A DNA stretch of 64,000 bases, taken from assembly GCA_009774175.1 (NCBI GenBank), contig VSNG01000001.1, forward strand, positions 1 through 64,000. The letters run 5' to 3'. The notes under the pieces are model-generated. The model searched no databases. It saw nothing but the letters and a program-made list of their open reading frames with translations, and was not told the origin of the DNA. Shown here piece after piece: positions 35,259 to 44,754 of the stretch (its first letter is position 1; every line of letters begins with the position of its first letter). The position numbers and the translations under genes are program-made. The DNA comes from Lachnospiraceae bacterium. Its GTDB lineage: Bacteria > Bacillota > Clostridia > Lachnospirales > Lachnospiraceae.

Positions 35259-36378
35259 ACAAATGTTAGATGAGTCTTTTAAGACAATACACACAGGAGA
35301 GGTTGTTGAAGGTACTGTTATCGATGTAAAACCGGAAGAGATCATTCTCAACATCGGATATAAGTCAGACGGTGTTCTCACCAGACATGAATATACAAAC
35401 GAACCGGGCGTTGACCTGACAACCATTGCGAAACCGGGCGATACCATGGAGGTAAAGGTACTCAAGGTAAATGACGGTGAGGGACAGGTTCTCCTGACCT
35501 ACAAGCGTCTTGCGGCTGACAGAGGAAACAAGCGGATCGAAGAAGCCTACGAAAACAGAGAAGTGCTTACCGCAAAGGTAGCGCAGGTGCTGGACGGCGG
35601 TTTAAGCGTTGTGGTGGAGGAAGTGAGAATTTTCATTCCCGCAAGCCTCGTATCAGATACGTATGAGAAGGATCTGACCAAATATGCGGGTCAGGAGATT
35701 CAGTTTGTAATCAGCGAGTACAATCCGAAGAGAAGAAGATATATCGGCGACAGAAAGCAGCTGATCCTTGAGGAGAAAGCCGAGCTTCAGAAGAAGCTTT
35801 TTGAGACAATTAAGATTGGCGATACCGTGGAAGGTACGGTGAAGAATGTAACAGATTTTGGCGCATTTATTGATCTCGGCGGATGCGACGGCCTGCTTCA
35901 TATTTCAGAGATGTCCTGGGGCAGAGTGGAGAATCCGAAAAAGGTGTTTAAGGTTGGCGATGTGGTGAAGGTGCTGATCAAGGATATTTCCGGTACGAAG
36001 ATTGCCCTGAGCCTTAAGTTTGAAGACCAGAATCCCTGGAAGAATGCGGCAGACAAGTATTCTGTCGGAACGGTAGTGACCGGAAAGGTTGCCCGCATGA
36101 CGGACTTCGGTGCATTTATTGAGCTGGAGCCCGGTATTGACGCTCTGCTTCACGTATCGCAGATTTCCAAGGAACATATTGATAAGCCTTCGGATGTATT
36201 GAAGAGCGGGGAAGAAGTAACCGCGAAGGTAGTGGACTTTAACGAGGCGGATAAGAAGATCAGCCTGAGCATCAAGGCCATGTTTACGGAGCCTAAGGCG
36301 GAAAAGGCAGAAGATGAAGATGTTGTGTCCGTAGATATTGATGCAATGATTGCAGGAGAGAGCGAGGACGCAGAATAA
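35239..36378 (+). CDS. S1 RNA-binding domain protein (RpsA-like)
   Basis: RNA-binding protein related to ribosomal protein S1. The 379-residue sequence contains four S1 domains (about 18-90, 105-170, 190-260 and 275-345). The third and fourth have the clear VTDFGAFIDLG and MTDFGAFIELE strands. An acidic tail follows. AGGAGG lies inside the end of ispH, so translation is coupled. The short, four-domain form is usual in Firmicutes, and a role in translation of structured mRNAs is inferred. Confidence 0.88.
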   Translation: MSELTFEQMLDESFKTIHTGEVVEGTVIDVKPEEIILNIGYKSDGVLTRHEYTNEPGVDLTTIAKPGDTMEVKVLKVNDGEGQVLLTYKRLAADRGNKRIEEAYENREVLTAKVAQVLDGGLSVVVEEVRIFIPASLVSDTYEKDLTKYAGQEIQFVISEYNPKRRRYIGDRKQLILEEKAELQKKLFETIKIGDTVEGTVKNVTDFGAFIDLGGCDGLLHISEMSWGRVENPKKVFKVGDVVKVLIKDISGTKIALSLKFEDQNPWKNAADKYSVGTVVTGKVARMTDFGAFIELEPGIDALLHVSQISKEHIDKPSDVLKSGEEVTAKVVDFNEADKKISLSIKAMFTEPKAEKAEDEDVVSVDIDAMIAGESEDAE

Positions 36379-36448
36379 GAAGTTTCGGATTTGCATTTCA
36401 AAGGCTTCCATAATCATATAAAGAATAAAGGGCGGTGGAGATTGTTTC

Positions 36449-37228
36449 ATGGCATACGATTATGAATACTTTAAGAAAGCGGTTTTCGACCTTACCAAGA
36501 TTGATTTAAATGCCTACAAAGAAAAGCAGATGAAGCGTCGGATTGATACGCTGATTTCCAAAAATAAGATTGTGGGATATGAAAATTATGTTTCGGTTCT
36601 CAAGACAGACCAGACCAAATTCGAGGAGTTTGTCAATTATCTCACAATTAACGTATCTGAGTTTTACAGAAATGTAGATCAGTGGCAGCTTTTGGATAAA
36701 GACGTATTTCCGGAGTTGATAAGCCGTTATGGGAAAAATTTAAAAATCTGGAGTGCGGCGTGCTCTACCGGCGATGAGCCGTATTCTCTTGTGATGGCAT
36801 TGTCAAGACATCTGCCGCTGAATCAGATTCGGATTTATGCCACCGATCTGGATAAGCAGGTAATTGAGAAGGCGAAGCTTGGTTTATATGGTGAAAAGAG
36901 TGTGGCGGGCGTTCCGGCGGATCTGAAAAAGAAGTTTTTTACAAAGATCGGTCCCTCCTATCAGATTTCCGACGAAGTGAAGTCCAGAGTGGAATTTAAA
37001 GAACACAACCTTTTAAAGGATACATATCCTACTGATTTTCATTTGATTGTGTGCCGTAATGTGCTGATTTATTTTACGGAGGAGGCAAAGGACGAGGTTT
37101 TCCGTAAATTCCAGAAGAGCCTGAAACCGGGCGGCTATCTGTTTATCGGCAGCACGGAGCAGATTATCAATTACAGGGAAGTGGGATTTGACCGAAAGAA
37201 TTCGTTCTTTTATCAGAGACCGTTGTAG
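36449..37228 (+). CDS. cheR: Chemotaxis protein methyltransferase CheR
   Basis: Methylates glutamates of chemoreceptors using S-adenosylmethionine. The 259-residue protein has the all-helical N-terminal CheR domain (to about 75) and the catalytic domain with AACSTGDEPYSLVM (about 102-115), IYATDLDKQVIEKAK (about 131-145) and VCRNVLIYF (about 197-205). GGTGGAG precedes the ATG. It stands alone, away from other chemotaxis genes, with a strong terminator right after. Confidence 0.95.
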   Translation: MAYDYEYFKKAVFDLTKIDLNAYKEKQMKRRIDTLISKNKIVGYENYVSVLKTDQTKFEEFVNYLTINVSEFYRNVDQWQLLDKDVFPELISRYGKNLKIWSAACSTGDEPYSLVMALSRHLPLNQIRIYATDLDKQVIEKAKLGLYGEKSVAGVPADLKKKFFTKIGPSYQISDEVKSRVEFKEHNLLKDTYPTDFHLIVCRNVLIYFTEEAKDEVFRKFQKSLKPGGYLFIGSTEQIINYREVGFDRKNSFFYQRPL

Positions 37229-37265
37229 CAGATCGGATGAAAGTGCGTTCAATGGAAGACGACAG

Positions 37266-37297
37266 GGAGCAGCGAAGAAATCGCTGCTCCTTTTTTT
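37266..37297 (+). terminator. cheR intrinsic terminator
   Basis: GGAGCAGCGA pairs with TCGCTGCTCC across a five-base loop, followed by seven T residues. It lies between the convergent cheR and exonuclease genes. Confidence 0.92.
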
Positions 37298-37326
37298 ACG
37301 TGCGTAGCTACATCGAAAAATTGCTG

Positions 37327-38430
37327 CTAGTATGTCCGGGCCATTTTGCCCAGCAGGTACTGTGCGTAGCGGGAGAAGAGCACCCGGTCTGTTTTCCGTT
37401 CGTCGGTAAGTTCAAAGAAATATTCTTTGCTTTTATAGTCCCGTTTGAAAAAGGGTTCGATAAAAATATCCCACTGGGGAAGGAAAAGGCCGTATTTTCT
37501 CGTGTAGCAGGTGGCGGCCGAAGCCTGTATGCGGCGGGATTTATCTACGAAGGAGGCTACCGATTTGTGGAGGGCGATATCTTCCTGCGGCAGATAATAG
37601 TAGTCCTTATAATTGGAGTAAAAATATTTCATTTCTTCTTCATAGAGAGGCGCTTTCAGGATTGCATCCTGTTTCTCGGCGCTGAAATAACAGCCGTTTG
37701 CCAGATTGGCGACAGGAATGGGCAGCGCCGTGGAAAGATGCAGTTTCATTAAAAGCTCCTGCCGGTCCTGACCATTATAGTCAATATAACTATTGGCCTG
37801 TACCTTTTTTGCGCGGATATCTCCGTTAAAAAGATCATAAAATGCCAAAAGGGGAAGGATTTGCAGCATGCCCTTCATATCGTCGCTGTTGTGTAGCAGC
37901 AGAAGGGAGCGTGCGTCTTTCGAGGGATTTTCCACATAGTGGCAGTAGACTTCAATCAGATCTCCGCCGTTAAAACGGTCTTCCCGGTGAATTCCGAGCA
38001 GATTTTCCAGCGTTTTCTGCTTGCAGTTTGGAACGTGCAGAAAGGCCTTGTAGGGCGAAATTCGTTTATACAGGTCGATTCCCTCAAATTTGTCGAAATT
38101 GTGCGGCAGATTATGCTGCTGGCATTTCTGGAGCAGATAGGGAAGATCGAAATTATTACCGTTAAAGTGAATCAGCCGGGTAAAGGAGGCTGCAAAAGAA
38201 AAGAAGGCGTCCAGCACAGACACTTCCTCTGCGGGGCTGTCGCAAAACCACTGTCTGATTTGCCAGACGCCGTCTGCATAAAAGGCGGCCCCGATCAGAT
38301 AAAGGGAGGAGCTTTTTGCCGTAAAGCCGGTGGTCTCGATATCTATGAACAAAAATTCTTCCTGCGGAGCAATCTGTTCCAGAGGATATTGGATTTTGAA
38401 AGATTCCAGGGTATAGGTTACAATTTGCAT
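37327..38430 (-). CDS. YprB-type ribonuclease H-like exonuclease
   Basis: Predicted 3'-5' exonuclease of the DEDD fold. The 367-residue protein starts with FLFIDIETTGF (catalytic D30 and E32), then an HFNGNNFDLPYL segment near 110 that supplies the next acidic residue, and GGDLIEVYCHY near 180. It has no tetratricopeptide or helicase part, so it is the shorter family form with a C-terminal helical region. It reads toward cheR. Upstream is a gene-poor gap of about 200 bases shared with the divergent rnf operon. Confidence 0.82.
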   Translation of the reverse strand: MQIVTYTLESFKIQYPLEQIAPQEEFLFIDIETTGFTAKSSSLYLIGAAFYADGVWQIRQWFCDSPAEEVSVLDAFFSFAASFTRLIHFNGNNFDLPYLLQKCQQHNLPHNFDKFEGIDLYKRISPYKAFLHVPNCKQKTLENLLGIHREDRFNGGDLIEVYCHYVENPSKDARSLLLLHNSDDMKGMLQILPLLAFYDLFNGDIRAKKVQANSYIDYNGQDRQELLMKLHLSTALPIPVANLANGCYFSAEKQDAILKAPLYEEEMKYFYSNYKDYYYLPQEDIALHKSVASFVDKSRRIQASAATCYTRKYGLFLPQWDIFIEPFFKRDYKSKEYFFELTDERKTDRVLFSRYAQYLLGKMARTY

Positions 38431-38540
38431 GATTTCCTCCGAATTATGTACTCGCAGTGCAGACTCACTTATTTCGAGGCCGGTGCACTGCTCATTGCTT
38501 TCGCGTATATCTTAACATATTTTTTGAATTAGCAGTAGTT

Positions 38541-38570
38541 TTTTTCGTCGAAAAATAGTATATTTATAGT
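38541..38570 (+). promoter_or_regulatory. Palindrome and -10-like box before rnfC
   Basis: The 15-base palindrome TTTTTCGTCGAAAAA (38541-38555) is followed ten bases later by TATAGT (38565-38570), which could be a -10 box. No good -35 is present; the palindrome overlaps that position and could be an operator or an activator site. Confidence 0.4.
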
Positions 38571-38627
38571 ATCGGTCCAATCGGATCAGAGAGAAGAATG
38601 GAACGTGAAAGGAGCAGGGTTACAGGT

Positions 38628-39944
38628 ATGGCTAAACGAACATTTAACGGCGGCATACATCCCTATGACGGCAAGGATCTGTCGAAGGATAAGCCAATTA
38701 AAGCTGTGCTGCCTAAGGGAGATCTGGTATATCCGTTATCCCAGCATATCGGCGCGCCCGCAAAGCCCATTGTGGAGAAAGGCGACAGGGTGCTGACAGG
38801 GCAGAAGATTGCGGAGGCGGGCGGTTTTGTTTCCGCGCCCATCTATGCGACGGTATCGGGTACGGTGAAGGCAATTGAGCCAAGGCGCGTTGTGACGGGC
38901 GACAGCGTGATGAGTATTATCATTGAGAATGACGGCCTTTATGAGGAAGTGGAGTACCCGAAGCGAAAGCCGCTTGAGGAGATGACAAAGGAAGAAATTA
39001 TTGAGTGCGTGAAGGAAGCCGGTATCGTGGGCATGGGCGGCGCGGGATTTCCTACTTTTATCAAGCTTTCGCCCAAGGAGCCGGAGAAGATTGATTATGT
39101 GATAGCCAACTGTGCGGAGTGCGAGCCATATCTGACTTCGGATTACCGCAGGATGCTGGAAGAACCGGAGAAGCTTGTGGGGGGCCTGAAAGTTGCCCTG
39201 AAGCTGTTTGACAATGCCAGGGGGATTCTGGCGGTGGAGGACAATAAGCCGGACTGCATTGAAATTTTAAGAAATCTGGTAAAAGATGAGCCGCGCATCA
39301 GCGTTAAGGAGCTGAAAACCAAGTATCCGCAGGGCGCGGAGCGGCAGATCATATATGCAACCACGGGGAGGGCCATCAATTCTTCCATGCTTCCTGCGGA
39401 TGCAGGCTGTGTGGTGAATAATGTGGATACGGTGGTGGCGATCTATCATGCGGTGATTGAGGGGAAGCCCCTGATGAATCGTATCGTTACCGTAACCGGC
39501 GACGCCATTGCGGACCCGCGTAATTTTATCGTGCGGATCGGCACGAATTATCACGAGCTGGTGGAAGAAGCGGGCGGCTTTAAGCAGGAGCCTGTGAAGG
39601 TGGTGTCGGGAGGCCCGATGATGGGATTTGCTCTTTTTGGTCTGGATGTGCCTACGACCAAGACGGCTTCGGCCCTTCTGTGCCTGACAGAAGATGAGGT
39701 ATCCCGGATGGAACCAAGCGCCTGTATCAACTGCGGCCGCTGCGTGGAGGTCTGTCCGGGGCGTGTCGTACCGAGACTTCTTGCGGATTACGCGGAACAT
39801 TATGACGAGGAGGCGTTCCTGTCCCACAACGGAATGGAATGCTGCGAGTGCGGCTGCTGCAGTTTTGTTTGCCCGGCCAAGAGACCGCTTACGCAGACCA
39901 TCAAATCCATGCGTAAAATGCAGCTTGCAAAAAAGAAAAAATAA
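38628..39944 (+). CDS. rnfC: Rnf complex subunit RnfC
   Basis: NADH-side subunit of the ferredoxin:NAD+ oxidoreductase. The 438-residue protein begins KRTFNGGIHPYDGKDLS, has a GGAGFPTFIKL glycine-rich NADH/FMN-binding segment, and two 4Fe-4S motifs at the end (CINCGRCVEVCP and CCECGCCSFVCP). The family usually begins at this MAKRTF-like point, so 38628 was chosen. An in-frame ATG at 38598 would add ten residues and has a weaker site. First gene of the classic order rnfCDGEAB. Confidence 0.94.
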   Translation: MAKRTFNGGIHPYDGKDLSKDKPIKAVLPKGDLVYPLSQHIGAPAKPIVEKGDRVLTGQKIAEAGGFVSAPIYATVSGTVKAIEPRRVVTGDSVMSIIIENDGLYEEVEYPKRKPLEEMTKEEIIECVKEAGIVGMGGAGFPTFIKLSPKEPEKIDYVIANCAECEPYLTSDYRRMLEEPEKLVGGLKVALKLFDNARGILAVEDNKPDCIEILRNLVKDEPRISVKELKTKYPQGAERQIIYATTGRAINSSMLPADAGCVVNNVDTVVAIYHAVIEGKPLMNRIVTVTGDAIADPRNFIVRIGTNYHELVEEAGGFKQEPVKVVSGGPMMGFALFGLDVPTTKTASALLCLTEDEVSRMEPSACINCGRCVEVCPGRVVPRLLADYAEHYDEEAFLSHNGMECCECGCCSFVCPAKRPLTQTIKSMRKMQLAKKKK

Positions 39945-39969
39945 GAAGAAAGGAGCATAGACTTAAGAG

Positions 39970-40902
39970 ATGAATGACTTAATGAAAGTATCGTCAAATC
40001 CTCATATCAGATCGAAGTCCACCACCAGCAGTATCATGCTGACTGTGGTGATCGCCCTTCTTCCTGCGGCGGGATTTGGTATTTATAATTTCGGGCCGAA
40101 GGCGCTTTTGCTCATCCTTGTGACAGTGGCGTCTACTGTGGCGACGGAGTTTGCGTTTGAAAAGATTTGTAAGAAAAAAGTAACAACAGGAGATTTCTCC
40201 GCGGTGGTGACGGGACTGCTGCTGGCGCTGAATCTGCCGGTGTCTGCGCCGTGGTGGATCGGCGTGGTAGGCGGTGTCTTCGCTATTCTGGTGGTTAAGA
40301 TGCTGTTTGGCGGTCTGGGACAGAATTTCATGAATCCGGCGCTTGGAGCCCGGTGTTTTCTGCTTATTTCCTTTACCTCCATTATGACGAATTTTGACTG
40401 CGATGCCTATACGGGCGCAACGCCCCTTGCCAATTTAAAGGGCGGCGAGGCGGTTAATATTCTGGATATGGTAATCGGCCGCACAGCGGGAACCATAGGA
40501 GAGACTTCCATGATTGCCATTGTGATCGGCGCATGTATATTGATTCTTTTCGGTATCATTGACCTTCGGGTTCCGGGCACCTATATTGTAACGCTGGCGG
40601 TTTTTGTGAGCATTTTCGGCGCCCATGGACTGAATTGGCCTTACATATCCGCCCATCTTTCCGGCGGCGGCCTGATGCTTGGCGCGTTCTTTATGGCGAC
40701 GGATTATGTGACCAGGCCGATTACGAAAAAGGGTCAGTATGTGTATGGCGCTTTGTTAGGGATTCTGACAGGAATTTTCCGTATCTTCGGCCCCTCCGCG
40801 GAGGGAGTGTCTTACGCGATTATCATCGGTAACCTGCTGGTGCCTTTGATTGAAAAGATCACTCTTCCGAAAGCATTTGGTAAAGGAGGAGAGAAGGCAT
40901 GA
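39970..40902 (+). CDS. rnfD: Rnf complex subunit RnfD
   Basis: Membrane subunit that carries covalently bound FMN. The 310-residue protein has about eight to nine membrane helices and the flavinylation motif TGATPL (within DAYTGATPLANLKGG, near 145), where the threonine is bound by the FMN that ApbE attaches. AAAGGAG lies 13 bases before the ATG, a little far. Its stop overlaps the rnfG start by four bases. Confidence 0.93.
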   Translation: MNDLMKVSSNPHIRSKSTTSSIMLTVVIALLPAAGFGIYNFGPKALLLILVTVASTVATEFAFEKICKKKVTTGDFSAVVTGLLLALNLPVSAPWWIGVVGGVFAILVVKMLFGGLGQNFMNPALGARCFLLISFTSIMTNFDCDAYTGATPLANLKGGEAVNILDMVIGRTAGTIGETSMIAIVIGACILILFGIIDLRVPGTYIVTLAVFVSIFGAHGLNWPYISAHLSGGGLMLGAFFMATDYVTRPITKKGQYVYGALLGILTGIFRIFGPSAEGVSYAIIIGNLLVPLIEKITLPKAFGKGGEKA

Positions 40903-41507
40903 AAGAGATGATGAAAAATACAGGGATTCTTCTGGCGATTACGGTGATTGCCGGTCTGCTTCTCGGTCTGGTTTATCAGGTGACCAAGGAGCCCATTGCC
41001 ATGCAGGAAGCGATGGCAAAACAGGAGGCGTGTCAGGAAGTTTTTGTGGATGCTGCTTCCTTTGAAGCTGTGGAACTGTCAGCTGTGGATGAGAGCGCGT
41101 GGAGCAGCGAGGGCTACGGACAGGAGAGCGTCGACGAGGTGATGATGGCAAAGGACAGCGCCGGAAGCACCATCGGCTATGTAATTACGGTTACGACGAA
41201 GGAAGGGTATGGCGGCGATATTCAGTTTACCATGGGCGTTCGCGAGGACGGTACCGTTAACGGCATTTCCCTGCTTTCCATATCGGAGACGGCGGGTCTG
41301 GGCATGCGGGCCGATGAAGTGCTGAAACCGCAGTTTGCGGGTAAGCAGGTTGAAAAGTTTTCGTATACCAAGAGCGGCGCAACCGCAGACAATCAGATCG
41401 ACGCGATTTCCGGTGCGACGATCACCACAAATGCAGTGACCAATGGAGTCAATGCTGGATTATACTATTTCCGGACAGTGTTGGGAGGAGGTAGTGCAAA
41501 TGAATAG
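40899..41507 (+). CDS. rnfG: Rnf complex subunit RnfG
   Basis: Extracytoplasmic flavoprotein subunit with one N-terminal membrane helix. The 202-residue protein has an NqrC/RnfG-type FMN-binding domain and the flavinylation motif SGAT (within DAISGATITTNAV, near residue 172), where the threonine carries the FMN. AGGAGG precedes the ATG. An ApbE protein encoded at 55728 would do the modification. It overlaps rnfE by a few bases. Confidence 0.93.
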   Translation: MKEMMKNTGILLAITVIAGLLLGLVYQVTKEPIAMQEAMAKQEACQEVFVDAASFEAVELSAVDESAWSSEGYGQESVDEVMMAKDSAGSTIGYVITVTTKEGYGGDIQFTMGVREDGTVNGISLLSISETAGLGMRADEVLKPQFAGKQVEKFSYTKSGATADNQIDAISGATITTNAVTNGVNAGLYYFRTVLGGGSANE

Positions 41508-42216
41508 TGTAAAGGAACGTCTTGTAAACGGGATTGTGAAGGAAAACCCGACTTTTGTCCTGATGCTGGGTATGTGTCCGACGCTGGCGGTGACGACCTC
41601 TGCGATCAACGGCCTGGGCATGGGGCTGACGACCATGGTGGTGCTGGCGCTCAGCAATGTCTTCATTTCCCTTCTTAGAAATATTATACCGGATAAGGTA
41701 AGAATTCCGGCGTTTATTGTAATTATCGCATCCTTTGTAACAATGGTGGAGTTGCTTTTGCAGGGATTTATTCCCTTCCTCTATGATGCGCTTGGTATTT
41801 ACATTCCGCTGATTGTGGTAAACTGTATTATTCTCGGACGTGCGGAGGCGTACGCCTATAAGAATCCCGTGATTCCGTCCTTATTTGACGGGATCGGCAT
41901 GGGCTTGGGTTTTTCCGCGGCGCTGACCTGTATCGGTGCGGTGAGAGAGCTTCTGGGCGCGGGACAGATATTTGGCATGACGGTGATGCCGGACAGCTTC
42001 GTTCCGGTCAGCATCTTTATTATGGCGCCCGGCGCGTTTTTTGTGCTGGCAACACTGACGGCGATCCAGAACAAGGTAAAGATTGCCGGTGAGAGAAAAG
42101 GAAAAGATATGTCGAAGATTCAGTCCGGCTGCAATTCGGACTGCATGAACTGTTCCGACAGTGGCTGCGCGCACAGATTATATGATGAAAAGGCGGGAGA
42201 GGGGGATAAGAAATGA
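41500..42216 (+). CDS. rnfE: Rnf complex subunit RnfE with cysteine-rich tail
   Basis: Polytopic membrane subunit that, with RnfA, forms the cluster-bearing ion-translocation core. The 238-residue protein has six membrane helices and the conserved LGMCPTLAVTTS segment (about 23-34). After the helices it carries a soluble tail with four cysteines in the pattern C-x3-C-x2-C-x4-C (about residues 209-220), not part of the basic family. GGAGGAGG lies before the ATG at 41500. Its last bases overlap the rnfA start (ATGA). Confidence 0.92.
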   Translation: MNSVKERLVNGIVKENPTFVLMLGMCPTLAVTTSAINGLGMGLTTMVVLALSNVFISLLRNIIPDKVRIPAFIVIIASFVTMVELLLQGFIPFLYDALGIYIPLIVVNCIILGRAEAYAYKNPVIPSLFDGIGMGLGFSAALTCIGAVRELLGAGQIFGMTVMPDSFVPVSIFIMAPGAFFVLATLTAIQNKVKIAGERKGKDMSKIQSGCNSDCMNCSDSGCAHRLYDEKAGEGDKK

Positions 42217-42791
42217 TGAAGGAGTTACTTGTGATTTTGATAGCGTCCTCGCTCGTTAATAATGTGGTTTTAAGCCAGTTTTTGGGCTTGTGTCCGTTCC
42301 TTGGAGTATCCAAGAAGACGGAGACGGCAACGGGAATGGGCGTGGCGGTTATCTTTGTTATTACGCTGGCATCGGCGGTGGCGGGAGCAATCTACCAGTT
42401 TGTTCTGGTTCCCTTTGATATCGCTTATTTACAGACCATAGTGTTTATTCTGGTCATTGCGGCGTTAGTGCAGTTTGTGGAGATGTTTTTGAAGAAGTTC
42501 ATTCCGGGCCTCTATCAGTCGCTGGGAGTGTATCTGCCGTTAATTACAACCAACTGTGCGGTGCTCGGCGTGGCGCTGACCAATGTGCAGAAGAATTACG
42601 GAATACTGACCGGCATGGTCAATGGCTTTGCAACGGCGGTCGGCTTCACCATTTCCATTGTGATTCTGGCGGGTATTCGTGAGAAGCTGACATACAATGA
42701 TATACCGGAATCTTTTCAGGGTATGCCCATTGTGCTGGTGACGGCCGGGTTGATGGCAATTGCATTCTGTGGATTTTCGGGATTACTCTAA
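42213..42791 (+). CDS. rnfA: Rnf complex subunit RnfA
   Basis: Membrane subunit homologous to RnfE in inverted topology. The 192-residue protein has six membrane helices and the conserved NNVVLSQFLGLCPFLGVSKK segment near the start, whose cysteine, with that of RnfE, binds an iron-sulfur cluster in the membrane. Length is normal. It starts inside the rnfE stop codon and is followed 13 bases later by rnfB. Confidence 0.95.
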   Translation: MMKELLVILIASSLVNNVVLSQFLGLCPFLGVSKKTETATGMGVAVIFVITLASAVAGAIYQFVLVPFDIAYLQTIVFILVIAALVQFVEMFLKKFIPGLYQSLGVYLPLITTNCAVLGVALTNVQKNYGILTGMVNGFATAVGFTISIVILAGIREKLTYNDIPESFQGMPIVLVTAGLMAIAFCGFSGLL

Positions 42792-42804
42792 GGAGGACGA
42801 AGGT

Positions 42805-43596
42805 ATGGATATAGCGGGAATTTTGATGGCTACGGGTATCGTGGGGGCGGTCGGACTCTTTGTGGGGCTGTTTCTCGGTGTGGCCGGTATTAAATTTAAG
42901 GTGGATGTTGACGAGAGGGAGGAGGCCATTTTGGGCGTCCTTCCCGGAAATAACTGCGGCGGCTGCGGCTATGCCGGATGCTCCGGTCTGGCGGCGGCTA
43001 TCGTGAAAGGCGAAGCGCCGACGAACGCCTGCCCGGTGGGCGGCGAGAAGGTAGGCGCGCAGGTAGCGCAGATCATGGGCGTGGAAGCCGGTGAGAGCGT
43101 GCGTATGGTTGCCTTTGTAAAATGCAGGGGCGATAAGGAACGTACCCGGGTGGATTATGATTATACAGGGGCGGAGGATTGCGCAATGCTTGCCTTTATG
43201 CCAAACGGTGGGCCGAAGTCCTGTAACGACGGCTGTGTTGGCTTTGGAAGCTGTGTGAAGGCCTGTCCCTTCGACGCCATTCATGTGGTAAACGGGGTGG
43301 CTGTTGTGGATAAGGAGGCATGTAAGGCCTGCGGCAAGTGTGTGGCGGCCTGCCCGAAGCATTTGATTGAACTGATTCCCTACGACGCGAAGCACGTGGT
43401 GGCCTGCAGCTCCAGAGAAAAGGGACCTGTTACCATGAAGGCTTGTGATGTGGGGTGTATTGCCTGCCAGCTTTGTAAGAAGAACTGCCCGGCGGATGCG
43501 ATTGTGATTGAAGATTTCCATGCGGTGATTGACCAGGAGAAGTGTACCGGGTGCGGGACGTGTAAGGAGAAATGTCCTAAGAAGGTAATTGTGTAA
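42805..43596 (+). CDS. rnfB: Rnf complex subunit RnfB
   Basis: Ferredoxin-side electron entry subunit. The 263-residue protein has an N-terminal membrane helix and a 4Fe-4S domain with C-x2-C-x4-C (CGGCGYAGC, near 50), followed by several ferredoxin-type motifs (CVGFGSCVKACPFDA, CKACGKCVAACP, CIACQLCKKNCPADA, CTGCGTCKEKCP). AAGGAGG precedes the ATG at 42805; the longer ORF start at 42760 lacks support. It closes the operon. Confidence 0.95.
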   Translation: MDIAGILMATGIVGAVGLFVGLFLGVAGIKFKVDVDEREEAILGVLPGNNCGGCGYAGCSGLAAAIVKGEAPTNACPVGGEKVGAQVAQIMGVEAGESVRMVAFVKCRGDKERTRVDYDYTGAEDCAMLAFMPNGGPKSCNDGCVGFGSCVKACPFDAIHVVNGVAVVDKEACKACGKCVAACPKHLIELIPYDAKHVVACSSREKGPVTMKACDVGCIACQLCKKNCPADAIVIEDFHAVIDQEKCTGCGTCKEKCPKKVIV

Positions 43597-43667
43597 TTGT
43601 TTTTATACAGTGAGTTTTTTGCATGGACAGAGAGGAACAGGAAAAAGGAAGATAGGAAAGAATCCTG

Positions 43668-44711
43668 ATGGAGGAGCAGATGGGAAAAGTAACGGTTACA
43701 TTGGGGAAGACAGGAATTACAACAAATAAAAATGCCTTTGGCGCGCTGCCCGTTCAGCGGGTAAACGACGAAGAGGCGGTGAAGCTTTTACGAAAGGCCT
43801 ATGAGAATGGCATGACCTTCTTTGATACGGCGCGTGCATACTCGGACAGCGAACACAAGGTAGGGCTGGCCTTTGAGGGGATGCGGGAGAAGGTGTTTAT
43901 CGCTACGAAAACGGGCGCACAGAATGCGGAGGGCTTCTGGAAGGATCTGGAGACCAGCCTTTCCAATTTAAAGACGGATTACATCGATATTTACCAGTTC
44001 CACAATCCGGCTTTCTGCCCAAAGCCGGAGGATGAGAGCGGATTATATGACGCGGCGTTAAAAGCAAAAGAGCAGGGAAAGATCAGGCACATCGGCATTA
44101 CCAACCATCGCCTTGCGGTGGCCCATGAGGCCATTGACAGCGGGCTCTATGAGACATTGCAGTTCCCCTTCTGCTACCTGGCGACGGATAAGGACATAGA
44201 ACTGGTGGAGAAATGCAAGGCGGCGGATATGGGCTTTATCGCCATGAAAGCGCTTTCCGGCGGCCTGATCACCAATTCTGCGGCGGCCTATGCCTATCTG
44301 GCACAGTATGACAATGTACTGCCCATCTGGGGCGTGCAGAGGGAGAGGGAGCTTGACGAGTTTTTGTCTTATATTGACAATCCGCCTGCGATGACGGAAG
44401 AACTTTCGGCGATTATTCGGAAGGACCGTGAGGAGCTTCTCGGTGAGTTCTGCAGGGGCTGCGGCTACTGTATGCCGTGTCCTGTTGGGATTGAGATCAA
44501 TATGTGCGCCCGCATGTCGCTGATGATCCGCCGCGCGCCTTCGGCCGACTATCTGGGGGATGTATGGCAGGAGAAAATGGGGAAGATTGAAGAATGCCTG
44601 CATTGTAACAAGTGTAAGGGGCATTGCCCTTACAATCTGGATACGCCTGCACTTCTGGCGAAAAATCTGGAGGACTATAAGAATGTGCTGGCGGGTAAGG
44701 AGACGGTGTAA
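43668..44711 (+). CDS. Aldo/keto reductase with C-terminal 4Fe-4S motifs
   Basis: NAD(P)-linked oxidoreductase of the AKR superfamily with an added ferredoxin-like end. The 347-residue protein has an aldo/keto reductase barrel, with FFDTARAYSDSEHKVG holding the catalytic Asp/Tyr and FIATKTGAQ the lysine. A C-terminal domain with two cysteine clusters (CRGCGYCMPCPVGIEINMC and CLHCNKCKGHCP) is typical of the clostridial form. AGGAAAG precedes 43668; a second ATG at 43680 is possible. It follows rnfB by 71 bases. The substrate is unknown. Confidence 0.88.
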   Translation: MEEQMGKVTVTLGKTGITTNKNAFGALPVQRVNDEEAVKLLRKAYENGMTFFDTARAYSDSEHKVGLAFEGMREKVFIATKTGAQNAEGFWKDLETSLSNLKTDYIDIYQFHNPAFCPKPEDESGLYDAALKAKEQGKIRHIGITNHRLAVAHEAIDSGLYETLQFPFCYLATDKDIELVEKCKAADMGFIAMKALSGGLITNSAAAYAYLAQYDNVLPIWGVQRERELDEFLSYIDNPPAMTEELSAIIRKDREELLGEFCRGCGYCMPCPVGIEINMCARMSLMIRRAPSADYLGDVWQEKMGKIEECLHCNKCKGHCPYNLDTPALLAKNLEDYKNVLAGKETV

Positions 44712-44754
44712 AAAGTTTTTATTTCCTGTTAGCTTTTCTCTTCCTTTGACGGCG

